Positions 37,396 through 45,215 of a stretch of DNA of 64,000 nt are shown here, in pieces. The translations under genes were made by a program, and so were the position numbers. The stretch lies in contig NZ_CP147919.1 of the NCBI RefSeq assembly GCF_039645985.1, positions 2,108,001 to 2,172,000 on the forward strand, in the 5' to 3' direction. This DNA is from Sulfurimonas sp. HSL3-7. Lineage in GTDB: Bacteria > Campylobacterota > Campylobacteria > Campylobacterales > Sulfurimonadaceae. Under the pieces are notes generated by a model. It was given only the letters and a program-made list of their open reading frames with translations, was not told the DNA's origin and did not search any database. The stretch's first letter is position 1, and the number at the start of each line of letters is the position of its first letter.

Positions 37396-38031
37396 TTATT
37401 GCAGATCGAATCGGATCTTCTGTTTGGCCCACACTTTGACGTTTTGGCCCTGGTACTGTGCCGGGGTAAAGCTCCAGCCCATTACGCCCGCTTCGGCCGT
37501 TTCGTCAAAGACGCCTGCCGGTTCGGATTCCAGTACCTTGACCTTCTCCACCTGTCCCTCTTTACTGATGAGCAGGTTCATAAGCACGTAGCCGGTGACA
37601 CCGTTTTTACGTGCCGCCTTCGGGTACTCCATTGCCGAACGCTGTGCCGGTTTAGGCGCCACATCGACGGACTCCCCTGTCATGACGACATCTTTATTGA
37701 CATCGCCGAGCAGCGCATCGTCCATGCCGGCATCATCACTCATAAAAGCGTCCAGTCCGGTGTCAATACCCCCGAGGCTTGAACTCAGGCTCGGTGTCGG
37801 CGCAGCGCGTTTCACCTCCGCTTTTTTCGGTTTCGGCTTCGGTTTCGGTTTCGGCTTCGGTTTCGGTTTGACCATCTTCTGGATCTCGAAGTTGGCGGCT
37901 GCCTCTTTTTTCTTTGTCTCATGGATGCCGCCTGCTTCGTTCATCATGATGACCGTCGTGAAGACAAAAGCCACACCGAATACCATCCACACAGCGGCTT
38001 TGAGATAGGTTGACCAGTTTGGACGAAGCAC
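37396..38031 (-). CDS. tonB: Energy transducer TonB
   Basis: Couples the proton-driven ExbB-ExbD motor to outer-membrane receptors. I place the start at GTG 38029-38031, directly after the exbD stop, with GAGG upstream. The product of about 211 residues starts (M)LRPNWSTYLKAAV, has one membrane helix (WMVFGVAFVFTTVIMM), and a (KP)7 spacer encoded by a hexamer repeat at about 37825-37870. The C-terminal TonB domain reads YPKAARKNGVTGYVLMNLLI...GWSFTPAQYQGQNVKVWAKQ. The product is short, as in TonB2-type proteins. The (KP)n tract is prone to slippage. Confidence 0.93.
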   Translation of the reverse strand: MLRPNWSTYLKAAVWMVFGVAFVFTTVIMMNEAGGIHETKKKEAAANFEIQKMVKPKPKPKPKPKPKPKKAEVKRAAPTPSLSSSLGGIDTGLDAFMSDDAGMDDALLGDVNKDVVMTGESVDVAPKPAQRSAMEYPKAARKNGVTGYVLMNLLISKEGQVEKVKVLESEPAGVFDETAEAGVMGWSFTPAQYQGQNVKVWAKQKIRFDLQ

Positions 38032-38032
38032 C

Positions 38033-38437
38033 TTAGCCGACCTCTTTTTTCGTTGCGACAGCGACGTCTTTCGCACCCGAAAGTCGGCACTGGTCAACCA
38101 CATCGATCAGCTTTTCAACAGCGATGGTGTCATCCGTCACAACAAGGACGGACTTCTCGGTCGAAGCACGCAGCATATCCCGCAGTTTGCCCTGTATCGC
38201 CCAGGTCTTGACAGGCTGGCCGTCTACATAGGTCTCGCCGGTGTTGTCGATGTAGACACGGATCACCTTCGATGAGGCACGCGAGGCTGACGAAGCGCCC
38301 GGGCGTTCTAGGTCGAGTTTCATATCTTTGACAAAAGTCGAACTCACCATAAAAAAGATCAACAGGATAAAGACCATGTCGATCAGCGGCGACATATCAA
38401 CGTCGCTGACCTGCTCTTTTTTTCTTCTAAACTTCAT
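38033..38437 (-). CDS. exbD: Biopolymer transport protein ExbD
   Basis: The 134 residues begin MKFRRKKEQVSDVDMSPLID, followed by the single helix MVFILLIFFMVSSTFV with the conserved proton-carrying Asp in SPLIDMVFIL, and a periplasmic domain. It overlaps exbB by 11 bp and is followed within a few bases by tonB. It is the proton-channel partner of the ExbB-like proteins at 38427-39047 and 39047-40360. Confidence 0.95.
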   Translation of the reverse strand: MKFRRKKEQVSDVDMSPLIDMVFILLIFFMVSSTFVKDMKLDLERPGASSASRASSKVIRVYIDNTGETYVDGQPVKTWAIQGKLRDMLRASTEKSVLVVTDDTIAVEKLIDVVDQCRLSGAKDVAVATKKEVG

Positions 38438-39047
38438 GACTTACCTTTTCATTTACTTCTGTACATAAGATGTCGATGATCTGTTCGAGCTCCAGTTCCA
38501 TCGTGTTCGCACGGCGGTCCAGCAGACGGCCGATGATCACACCGGGAACAGCCACGACAAGACCCAGCTGCGTTGTAAAAAGCGCCTGCGAGATACCGCC
38601 GGCGATACCGCCGCTCTGGCTGAAGAGCGATGCAGAGGCCAGGGAGTCGAAGGTCTCGATCATCCCTACGACCGTTCCCAAAAGTCCGATCAGCGGCGCG
38701 ATCACGACCAGGGTCATCACCAGACGCGAGTACTGTTTAAGCTGTTTTTGATAGCCGTAGAAGCGGTCATCGAGCAGCTTGCGCGGGGAGACGGCATAGC
38801 CGTTCTCATCGATGATCTTCATCGCATCGACAATCGCACTGTCGATCAGTCCCTTTGTCGCAATGCGCTTGTTCTCTCTATATTTCCTGATCAGGGTACG
38901 CACACTCTTTTTTGACCCGCGCTTGAGGGTATGAAAACGAAACCCCAGACCGAACCACAGGAACATGGCAGTGAAAAAGAGCGGCCACATGACAAGGCCG
39001 CCGCTCTGCATGTAGTCAAAAAAGCCCTCCAGATACAGACTCAACAT
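38427..39047 (-). CDS. exbB: MotA/TolQ/ExbB proton channel protein (ExbB2-like)
   Basis: The 206 residues contain an N-terminal helix (GGLVMWPLFFTAMFLWFGLGF). The core has RLVMTLVVIAPLIGLLGTVVGMIETFDSLAS and GGISQALFTTQLGLVVAVPGVIIGRLLDRRA, the ExbB/TolQ signature helices with LGTV and TTxxGL. It overlaps exbD. The long ExbB-like gene upstream overlaps it by 1 bp. Two ExbB-family proteins in one operon is typical of TonB2-type systems. Confidence 0.94.
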   Translation of the reverse strand: MLSLYLEGFFDYMQSGGLVMWPLFFTAMFLWFGLGFRFHTLKRGSKKSVRTLIRKYRENKRIATKGLIDSAIVDAMKIIDENGYAVSPRKLLDDRFYGYQKQLKQYSRLVMTLVVIAPLIGLLGTVVGMIETFDSLASASLFSQSGGIAGGISQALFTTQLGLVVAVPGVIIGRLLDRRANTMELELEQIIDILCTEVNEKVSHEV

Positions 39048-40360
39048 TATTTCTGCTTGTTATACTCGTTGATCAAATGCAGTGCAGAGTGTTCCATGCC
39101 GTCTTTGATCTTTTCTGCCCATGCACTCAACATGTTGCCAAGCAACAGCATCGGGATAGCCACGATAAGGCCGAGCTCCGTTGTGACAAGCGCGATCGAG
39201 ATACCGCCTGAAAGCAGTTTCGGGTCACCCGTACCGAACTCGGTAATGATGTCGAAGGTTGCGATCATACCCGTTACCGTTCCAAGCAGACCCAGCAGCG
39301 GTGATACCGCGGCGATCACCATGATCGCTGAGCTGAAACGGTCAAGCCGGGTGCTCTCATGCATGATCGACTCCATCACGACATCCTCGACGTGTTCACG
39401 CTCGGCGTCGATATTGCGCACTGTTGCTTTAAAGAGTCGCGGCGCGGCACCTTTTTTGTCTCTCAGGAAATCCAGTGTCTTCTCCTGCCCATCCTTGAGA
39501 AGGTGCGTCAACGTCTCTTTTGCAAGCGGCAGAGTAGCCGAGTTCGATCCGGTCAGAAAGACAAAACGCACCAACGCCAGCAGCAGACCGAGCGCACCCA
39601 GACCCATGATCACCCAACCGATGATCCCGCCTGAGTTGATCACCGAGATGATCGTCTTCTCGGTCTTGTCTTCGATCTCTTTGGCGCTGTTCTCATAGAT
39701 AAAGATGTCAAGCGTAGCAGGCATCTCCGATCTGGCCATGACCTTGGCCGTTTCAGCCGCTTCGGGTGCATTATAGATCTTGAACTTCCCTTCGCCGGCA
39801 GGAACAAGGGCGCCTGCACTTTCGGCATCGACCCCGTAGCGTGCGATGTTACCGATCTTGACGACCGTGCCGAGTCTTTCCGTACCGTCACTCAGGTAGA
39901 AAGGGCCCTTCGTCACTTCGACTGCAGAGAGTTGTCCGATCAGGGCATCCGCTTTTTCAAAGATTGTCTTAAGTGCCGCCTGATAGTTCTCCTTGTCAAC
40001 CTCGACTTCGATACCGTAAGGTTTCAAGGCGGACTGCGCCTGCAGTACGACCGCTTCGACCATCGAGACGTCATCCGTCACGTTTTGGGCATGCTGCTGC
40101 GCCGCATAGAGCTGATCACTCAAGCTTTCGCTTCTGTTCTGTTTGGCAAGCACGCTGTTCTGCAGTGTGCCAAGCTCTGCTTTTGCTGCCTCAAGTTTCT
40201 GGGCATTTTCCGTTGTAATACGCTCCAGACGTTGTGTCAGCATATTCTTTTGTGCTTTCAAAAAAGCAAACTCTTTGGCATAAGCGCGTTCAAGCTGAGT
40301 ATCGGTCGCACCGAAAAGTGCTGTTGTCACCAACAGCAGGGCCAATAGTAAATTACGCAT
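39047..40360 (-). CDS. Long MotA/TolQ/ExbB protein with periplasmic domain (TtpC-like)
   Basis: The 437-residue product begins with a signal peptide/first helix (MRNLLLALLLVTTALFGA). A periplasmic region of about 200 residues with coiled-coil character follows, and then the ExbB core: GWVIMGLGALGLLLALVRFVFL, AVSPLLGLLGTVTGMIATFDII and GISIALVTTELGLIVAIPMLLLG. This matches TtpC, the extra ExbB-like component of Vibrio TonB2 systems that is needed for function. It overlaps DUF3450 by 1 bp at its start and exbB by 1 bp at its end. Confidence 0.9.
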   Translation of the reverse strand: MRNLLLALLLVTTALFGATDTQLERAYAKEFAFLKAQKNMLTQRLERITTENAQKLEAAKAELGTLQNSVLAKQNRSESLSDQLYAAQQHAQNVTDDVSMVEAVVLQAQSALKPYGIEVEVDKENYQAALKTIFEKADALIGQLSAVEVTKGPFYLSDGTERLGTVVKIGNIARYGVDAESAGALVPAGEGKFKIYNAPEAAETAKVMARSEMPATLDIFIYENSAKEIEDKTEKTIISVINSGGIIGWVIMGLGALGLLLALVRFVFLTGSNSATLPLAKETLTHLLKDGQEKTLDFLRDKKGAAPRLFKATVRNIDAEREHVEDVVMESIMHESTRLDRFSSAIMVIAAVSPLLGLLGTVTGMIATFDIITEFGTGDPKLLSGGISIALVTTELGLIVAIPMLLLGNMLSAWAEKIKDGMEHSALHLINEYNKQK

Positions 40361-41118
40361 TATTTCACCTCCGTTACAACAAGCGCATTAGGCAGGGTGA
40401 AATAGCCTGTGCGGATCTGTTTTTTAAAAGCATCGAAGAGAGCGGCGATCTGATCGGCCTGCGCTTTATCGAGTACCTGTTTATAGTCCCAGCCCCGCTC
40501 GCTCTTGACCACGTACCCCATCTCGTCATTCGGCGTCTTGAAGTACATCATCATCGTTCCGATGCGGGCCACTTCCGCCAGACGGTCCTGACCGTTAAGC
40601 TCGATCGTCTGTTTGAAAGTACCGTTCTCTTTGCTCATACGGATTGCATCGCCGTACGAGTTCCATGTCAAAGCCAGGGCTTTTTGTGCCGTGATCTCAT
40701 CGTTTTCAAGCTGGCTCTGTATACGCTGCACATCAGCGATACGATCGGCCGTCTTGAAAGGGATCTGTGCCTGGATATCTTTTTCCAGAACAGACAACGC
40801 TTCCAGTACCAGAGGTTTCAGGCCCACCGAGTTTTTGCCCGCCTCCTTAACCTCTTTTTTGACCTTGCCCATCTCTGCGTCAAGCTGTTTTATACGAAGC
40901 TCTTCTCTCGCGATCAACGCATCAAGGTCATTTTTTTGCAGACGCAAAGATTTCATCGACCCTTTGAACGCATCTTTTTCATCTGCGATCGAACTGTCCA
41001 GCTGCTCCACTTCTGCACGAAGTTTCATCAACGATTCCGCCATATTGTCACTGTTTGCCATCAACGATGTACCAGCAACCAAAAAAGCCAAAGCAATATT
41101 TTGCATTTTTGTAGACAT
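40360..41118 (-). CDS. DUF3450 periplasmic coiled-coil protein
   Basis: The 252-residue product has a signal peptide (MSTKMQNIALAFLVAGTSLMA). A long coiled coil (about 25-110: LMKLRAEVEQLDSSIADEKD, LIAREELRIKQLDAEMGKV) is followed by a small C-terminal domain. DUF3450 proteins are encoded directly upstream of ttpC-exbB-exbD-tonB clusters in many Gram-negatives and probably form part of the periplasmic complex. It is the first gene of the operon 41118-32656. A GGGGAA ribosome-binding site and the phased GTAAC promoter lie just upstream. Confidence 0.88.
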   Translation of the reverse strand: MSTKMQNIALAFLVAGTSLMANSDNMAESLMKLRAEVEQLDSSIADEKDAFKGSMKSLRLQKNDLDALIAREELRIKQLDAEMGKVKKEVKEAGKNSVGLKPLVLEALSVLEKDIQAQIPFKTADRIADVQRIQSQLENDEITAQKALALTWNSYGDAIRMSKENGTFKQTIELNGQDRLAEVARIGTMMMYFKTPNDEMGYVVKSERGWDYKQVLDKAQADQIAALFDAFKKQIRTGYFTLPNALVVTEVK

Positions 41119-41146
41119 GGATTCCCCAAGTAATTTAAGATGGCGA

Positions 41147-41200
41147 ATAATAGATCAGGGTGGTTACTTTAACGTTACTCTTGTGTAACATTTAGGTTAC
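41147..41200 (-). promoter_or_regulatory. Phased GTAAC promoter/operator of the TonB operon
   Basis: Read on the minus strand, half-sites GTAAC (41196-41200), GTTAC (41185-41189), GTAAC (41174-41178) and GTAAC (41163-41167) recur every 11 bp exactly. The last ends 10 bp before the -10 hexamer TATTAT (41147-41152). Transcription would start near 41140, giving a leader of about 22 nt. There is no -35 box, as expected for PhoB/OmpR-type activation. The remaining gap 41201-41467 shows no gene. Confidence 0.7.
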
Positions 41201-41467
41201 ACAGCAACTGGAGGCAGATGGCCGGCTGGCACCGTCAAGCAGAAAAAATCGCCATAATACCCGTGTTCAAGGGCTCATCAGATGCATCTGGCGTCTAAAT
41301 GGTTGTTTCATTATAAGAACATGGTCATCTCATCTTGGTTACATACCTGTGGCAAAGAAGCTTTATTTGTCTGCAATCGACATGCATGACACAGTAGAAG
41401 AGGTTCGGTTTGAAAGATTGTGTAGAGAGAAAGAGGCGTGAAGCTCTGTGTGATCACTAAGTATAAA

Positions 41468-41492
41468 ACAGAGCAGCAAAGCGCTGCTCTGT
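41468..41492 (-). terminator. Terminator of the two-repeat lipoprotein gene
   Basis: A perfect 10-bp stem, ACAGAGCAGC/GCTGCTCTGT, with a 5-base loop is followed on the minus strand by TTTTATAC. It lies 17 bp after the stop of the lipoprotein gene at 41509. Confidence 0.75.
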
Positions 41493-41508
41493 CTGTAGGA
41501 CTGCCTTA

Positions 41509-43749
41509 TTATTTAAGGTAGACATCTTTGAACGCGATTGCCGCTTTCTGATCAGCGACAAAGGCTTTTTTCGTATGGATCGCAGCATCACCGATACCCG
41601 GTGCTGTTACGAAACCGTTACCGAAGATCGGAGCCGTGGAGTCGTCTTTGATGTAGATACCGCCTTCATCACTTCCATCGACTTTTACGATACGGAAGTT
41701 TTTGATCTCGGCACCTGTCATCGGCGTGTCGCCGCCGCTTGAGATCTCGAACCCTGCGTGCGCCGCATTAACCTGCTCGACAACGATGTTGTCCGCTGTT
41801 CCGACATAACCGTAGTCAAGGTCGAGGCTGTCATCGTTACAGTTTTTCAATGTCGCGTTTGTCACATTGACCGTACCACCCCAGATCTCGATACAGTCAT
41901 CTGAAGAGTTCTCGACATAGATGTTCTCTACCACTGTGCCTGAACCGACACCGGCAAGGGAAAGACCGTTGATCTCAAGGTCTGTCGCTACCTCTTTTCC
42001 TGAGTTCAGGATATAGACGTTTCTAAGGATACCGCTGTTGTCAGCTGCATCACCTGCACCTGCTGTAGCAGCACCGAACGCGAAGTCCGCATCTGTCTCA
42101 TCCACTTCATAGAACGGTGCATCGTGGTTGGTCGGTGCGCCGCCAAGAACTGTCAGACCGCCCCATTGTGCAGGAGCAGCATCTGCCGGGTTCAACAATG
42201 CTGTTGCTGATGTAAAGATGATCGGAGATGCTTCCGTACCGTCCGCGATGATCTTTGAACCTTTTGTCACAACAATATAGTTCGCACCGGCTTCACCGAA
42301 GATCACTGTTCCCGGTTCGATTGTCAATGTCGCGCCATCTTTCACTTTTACAAGACCGTTGATCTTCCAAAGTGTCGCTGCATCCAGTGTTGTATCTACT
42401 ATGATATCACCTGTCAATACCGTCGCAGCCGCTTGTGCTGCAGCGTCTCTTGTCGGTGCTACCGGCGCCGGTAATGAGATCGTACCGCCCTGAGCTTCGA
42501 ACTTCTCTTGAACATCCGCTGCACCTGAGCCGTCAAAATCAACCGAAGCCGTCAACGTCACGTTTCTGAATGCGATCTGACCTTTTTGGTCAGCGACAAA
42601 GGCTTTTTTCGTGTGGATACCGGCATCAAGCGCGCCAACTGTTGTCACTGTTCCGTTACCGAAGATCGGTGCAGTGGAGTCGTCTTTGATGTAGATACCG
42701 CCTTCATCACTTCCATCGACTTTTACGATACGGAAGTTTTTGATCTCGGCACCTGTCATCGGCGTGTCGCCGCCGCTTGAGATCTCGAACCCTGCGTGCG
42801 CCGCATTAACCTGCTCGACAACGATGTTGTCCGCTGTTCCGACATAACCGTAGTCAAGGTCGAGGCTGTCATCGTTACAGTTTTTCAATGTCGCGTTTGT
42901 CACATTGACCGTACCACCCCAGATCTCGATACAGTCATCTGAAGAGTTCTCGACATAGATGTTCTCTACCACTGTGCCTGAACCGACACCGGCAAGGGAA
43001 AGACCGTTGATCTCAAGGTCTGTCGCTACCTCTTTTCCTGAGTTCAGGATATAGACGTTTCTAAGGATACCGCTGTTGTCAGCTGCATCACCTGCACCTG
43101 CTGTAGCAGCACCGAACGCGAAGTCCGCATCTGTCTCATCCACTTCATAGAACGGTGCATCGTGGTTGGTCGGTGCGCCGCCAAGAACTGTCAGACCGCC
43201 CCATTGTGCAGGAGCAGCATCTGCCGGGTTCAACAATGCTGTTGCTGATGTAAAGATGATCGGAGATGCTTCCGTACCGTCCGCGATGATCTTTGAACCT
43301 TTTGTCACAACAATATAGTTCGCACCGGCTTCACCGAAGATCACTGTTCCCGGTTCGATTGTCAATGTCGCGCCATCTTTCACTTTTACAAGACCGTTGA
43401 TCTTCCAAAGTGTCGCTGCATCCAGTGTTGTATCTACTATGATATCACCTGTCAATACCGTCGCAGCCGCTTGTGCTGCAGCGTCTCTTGTCGGTGCTAC
43501 CGGCGCCGGTAATGCAGTTGTTACCGGAGAAGCAAACGTTGTTGCAGAGATCACGCCGTCGTTGGCAACGTGACGTTCCATTGCATCCAAAGCACCAGAA
43601 CCGTCATACAGCTCTGCCTCTACCGTAGGCGTTGGCGTTGGTGTAGAGCTGCTTGAAGAAGATGAACTCCCACATCCTGAAAGAGTTAATAGTGCCGCTG
43701 TCAGGCTACTAAGTACGATTGTTGAAACGAATTTTTCATTCTTTGCCAT
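41509..43749 (-). CDS. Beta-helix surface/periplasmic lipoprotein with duplicated domain
   Basis: The product of about 746 residues (ATG at 43749 with AAGGAG) has a lipoprotein signal ending LLTLSGC (Cys26), then a Ser-rich and (TP)n linker. Two nearly identical domains of about 280 residues are separated by a period of 346 residues. Each domain is repetitive and rich in N, G and D, with rungs such as LVKVKDGATLTIEPGTVIFG, PIIFTSATALLNPADAAPAQ, IEIWGGTVNVTNATLKN and DSLDLDYGYVG, as in right-handed parallel beta-helices. The second copy ends the protein. The 421-residue lipoprotein at 48820-50085 is a one-domain paralogue. Some databases label such proteins multidrug transporters; nothing here supports that. 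The promoter is the six-fold GTAAC array upstream, shared with the TonB operon. It may be cargo or partner of the Oar-like receptor (inference). Confidence 0.9.
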   Translation of the reverse strand: MAKNEKFVSTIVLSSLTAALLTLSGCGSSSSSSSSTPTPTPTVEAELYDGSGALDAMERHVANDGVISATTFASPVTTALPAPVAPTRDAAAQAAATVLTGDIIVDTTLDAATLWKINGLVKVKDGATLTIEPGTVIFGEAGANYIVVTKGSKIIADGTEASPIIFTSATALLNPADAAPAQWGGLTVLGGAPTNHDAPFYEVDETDADFAFGAATAGAGDAADNSGILRNVYILNSGKEVATDLEINGLSLAGVGSGTVVENIYVENSSDDCIEIWGGTVNVTNATLKNCNDDSLDLDYGYVGTADNIVVEQVNAAHAGFEISSGGDTPMTGAEIKNFRIVKVDGSDEGGIYIKDDSTAPIFGNGTVTTVGALDAGIHTKKAFVADQKGQIAFRNVTLTASVDFDGSGAADVQEKFEAQGGTISLPAPVAPTRDAAAQAAATVLTGDIIVDTTLDAATLWKINGLVKVKDGATLTIEPGTVIFGEAGANYIVVTKGSKIIADGTEASPIIFTSATALLNPADAAPAQWGGLTVLGGAPTNHDAPFYEVDETDADFAFGAATAGAGDAADNSGILRNVYILNSGKEVATDLEINGLSLAGVGSGTVVENIYVENSSDDCIEIWGGTVNVTNATLKNCNDDSLDLDYGYVGTADNIVVEQVNAAHAGFEISSGGDTPMTGAEIKNFRIVKVDGSDEGGIYIKDDSTAPIFGNGFVTAPGIGDAAIHTKKAFVADQKAAIAFKDVYLK
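41639..42476. repeat. Near-perfect internal direct repeat, distal copy
   Basis: About 838 bp that read identically, including synonymous positions, to 42677-43514; the offset is 1038 bp, a multiple of three. The repeat ends at GCTACCGGCGCCGGTAATG. Beyond its edges the two domains remain similar but diverged, so the identity is a patch inside an older duplication. This suggests recent recombination or gene conversion between the two domains. Confidence 0.85.
42677..43514. repeat. Near-perfect internal direct repeat, proximal copy
   Basis: Partner of 41639-42476 within the same lipoprotein gene. Recombination between the copies would delete or add 1038 bp in frame, giving one- or three-domain versions of the protein. 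Short-read assemblies may collapse this region. Confidence 0.85.
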
Positions 43750-43777
43750 TTGGAAGGCTCCTTGATTAATTTCCAAA

Positions 43778-43853
43778 ATTATAAAAGCCTTCTGTTACAT
43801 CACCACTACCGTTATGACACATAAATGCAACAGCAGTGTAACATTTTGGTTAC
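43778..43853 (-). promoter_or_regulatory. Six-fold phased GTAAC promoter of the two-domain lipoprotein gene
   Basis: On the minus strand half-sites GTAAC, GTTAC, GTTGC, GTGTC, GTAGT and GTAAC begin at 43853, 43842, 43831, 43820, 43809 and 43798. All are exactly 11 bp apart; the outer ones fit best and the middle ones are degenerate. The last ends 10 bp before TATAAT (43778-43783). The predicted start of transcription is near 43771, 22 nt before the ATG. Confidence 0.7.
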
Positions 43854-43966
43854 ATCTACAATTCTCTTTACTCTCACCTTTTATATATATTATGTAAGCC
43901 GTATTATCCTTGTTCAAAAACAGACAGCCGCATAGAAAAAACAGACGTCCCCAGTATGGCGCATAA

Positions 43967-44030
43967 GTAACAATTCGGTTACAACAAGGCTACGGCATGT
44001 AACCTTTGTGTTATAAAAAGCGGATAAAGT
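43967..44030 (+). promoter_or_regulatory. Phased GTAAC promoter of the first response regulator gene
   Basis: On the plus strand GTAAC (43967), GTTAC (43978), GCTAC (43989), GTAAC (43999) and GTTAT (44010) are spaced 11, 11, 10 and 11 bp. The last ends 10 bp before TAAAGT (44025-44030). This would place the regulator gene in the same regulon, probably under its own control. Confidence 0.6.
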
Positions 44031-44059
44031 GCCACTATATAAACTATACGGACAGGGTA

Positions 44060-44734
44060 ATGGCGGCACAGATATTAATCGTAGAAGATGAAAAAGATCT
44101 GCTTGAGGTTCTAGAACACCGACTGAACAAAGAGGGTTACGAGACACTCGGCTTTCTCAGTACAAAGAATGTTCGCCAGGCGATCGCGGAAGAGAAGATA
44201 GACCTTATCATCATGGACAGGAACCTCCCCGATATCGAGGGGAGCGAGTTCATCGCCCTGCTGCGCGACCAGGGGATGGAGATACCCGTCATCTACCTCT
44301 CGGCAAAGGGGAGCAAATACCATATCGAAGAGGGGTTTCTGCGCGGTGCGGACGATTATGTCTGCAAACCTTTTGAGATGCAGGAGCTCTTCTACCGTAT
44401 ACAGGCTGTATTGCGCCGGACCCAGGCCCATCAACAGGCGAACACCGTCTCTTTTCGTGATATTGAACTTGATCTGCGCTCACGTGAGATCTTTATCGAC
44501 GGCAAAGAAGTCGAACTGACCAAACTGGAGTTTGACCTGCTGCACACTTTCATCGAAAGCAGAAATACGGTCCTCAAACGCGACTACCTGTTGAAACATG
44601 TCTGGGGCAAAAACGAACACTACCAGGGCCGTACCGTCAATGTCGCCATCAACCGTCTCAAAGAGAAGATTGATCCCGACAAAAGCAAAGACTACATCAA
44701 GACGGTTCGGGGGATAGGCTATACCATTCATTAG
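44060..44734 (+). CDS. OmpR/PhoB-family response regulator
   Basis: The 224-residue product (ATG at 44060 with AGGG upstream) has a receiver domain: ILIVEDEKDLLEVLE with the acidic pair, LIIMDRNLPD with the phospho-acceptor Asp, YLSAKG, and the Lys in YVCKPFE. A winged-helix DNA-binding domain follows, with DLRSREIFIDGKEVELTKLE, FDLLHTF, RTVNVAINRLKEKID and TVRGIGYTIH. PhoB-type proteins bind direct repeats at 11-bp spacing, just as found upstream of this gene and four other local promoters. It is therefore the leading candidate for the GTAAC-site regulator. The cognate kinase may be the hybrid kinase at 45998-48679. Confidence 0.93.
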   Translation: MAAQILIVEDEKDLLEVLEHRLNKEGYETLGFLSTKNVRQAIAEEKIDLIIMDRNLPDIEGSEFIALLRDQGMEIPVIYLSAKGSKYHIEEGFLRGADDYVCKPFEMQELFYRIQAVLRRTQAHQQANTVSFRDIELDLRSREIFIDGKEVELTKLEFDLLHTFIESRNTVLKRDYLLKHVWGKNEHYQGRTVNVAINRLKEKIDPDKSKDYIKTVRGIGYTIH

Positions 44735-45110
44735 TTTTATACGCTGCGGCGAGCTAAGCTCCCCTACGCTACGTTAACACTGGGTTTGACTAGGCGTCAG
44801 GTCCCCCGTGCAGGTAAACCGCACTCTTTTCTCACTGCACACTAAATGAACACGTTCCCCTTCATTGCGTTAACACTGGGTTTCCCCTAAAGGGATTTCC
44901 TTTGGTCAGCTTCGGCGTCAGACCCTCGCGCAGGTAAACCGCGCTCTTTTCTTACTGCTTTCTGCGGCGAGCCGATAGTCTTTGTCGTTGTGAAACCAAC
45001 GCCGGGTTTCCCTTCAATGGCTCTCTTTCGATCATACCAGAATCCGGGAAAACTTTCTTCGGGGATCAGTTCTTGATCCCGGATCAAGACGAGAACAACA
45101 AGATGCCACC
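44735..45110. repeat. Gap with a diverged direct repeat
   Basis: Two copies of a segment of about 70-105 bp lie here. The first begins CGTTAACACTGGGTTTGACT (near 44772) and the second CGTTAACACTGGGTTTCCCC (near 44867). Both continue through GGCGTCAG and GCAGGTAAACCGC to CTCTTTTCT(C/T)ACTGC. The second copy has about 33 extra bases after GGGTTTCCCC. CTGCGGCGAGC also occurs twice (near 44752 and 44965). No gene is credible in the 480-bp gap before 45216. A 66-codon minus-strand frame here lacks a good ribosome-binding site. Confidence 0.5.
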
Positions 45111-45215
45111 TCCCGTAACGGACCTTAAAATATTTTTATCTCAAACCTATCACTGTTGTGCTAAAAATTTAAGCACTTTGTTCTATAATGAAAACAAATT
45201 TTAAATAGGTAAATC

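Noticed and set aside
41639-43514. CRISPR or tandem satellite array
   Set aside because: Only two long in-frame copies with no short spacers; it is a coding duplication. No CRISPR array was seen anywhere in the window.
41509-43749. Label as multidrug transporter
   Set aside because: The product is a lipoprotein with beta-helix repeats and no membrane helices beyond the signal; such labels for this family seem to be annotation errors.
44887-45087. 66-codon minus-strand frame in the repeat gap
   Set aside because: It lies in repeat-like DNA, has no good ribosome-binding site and does not resemble a known family.
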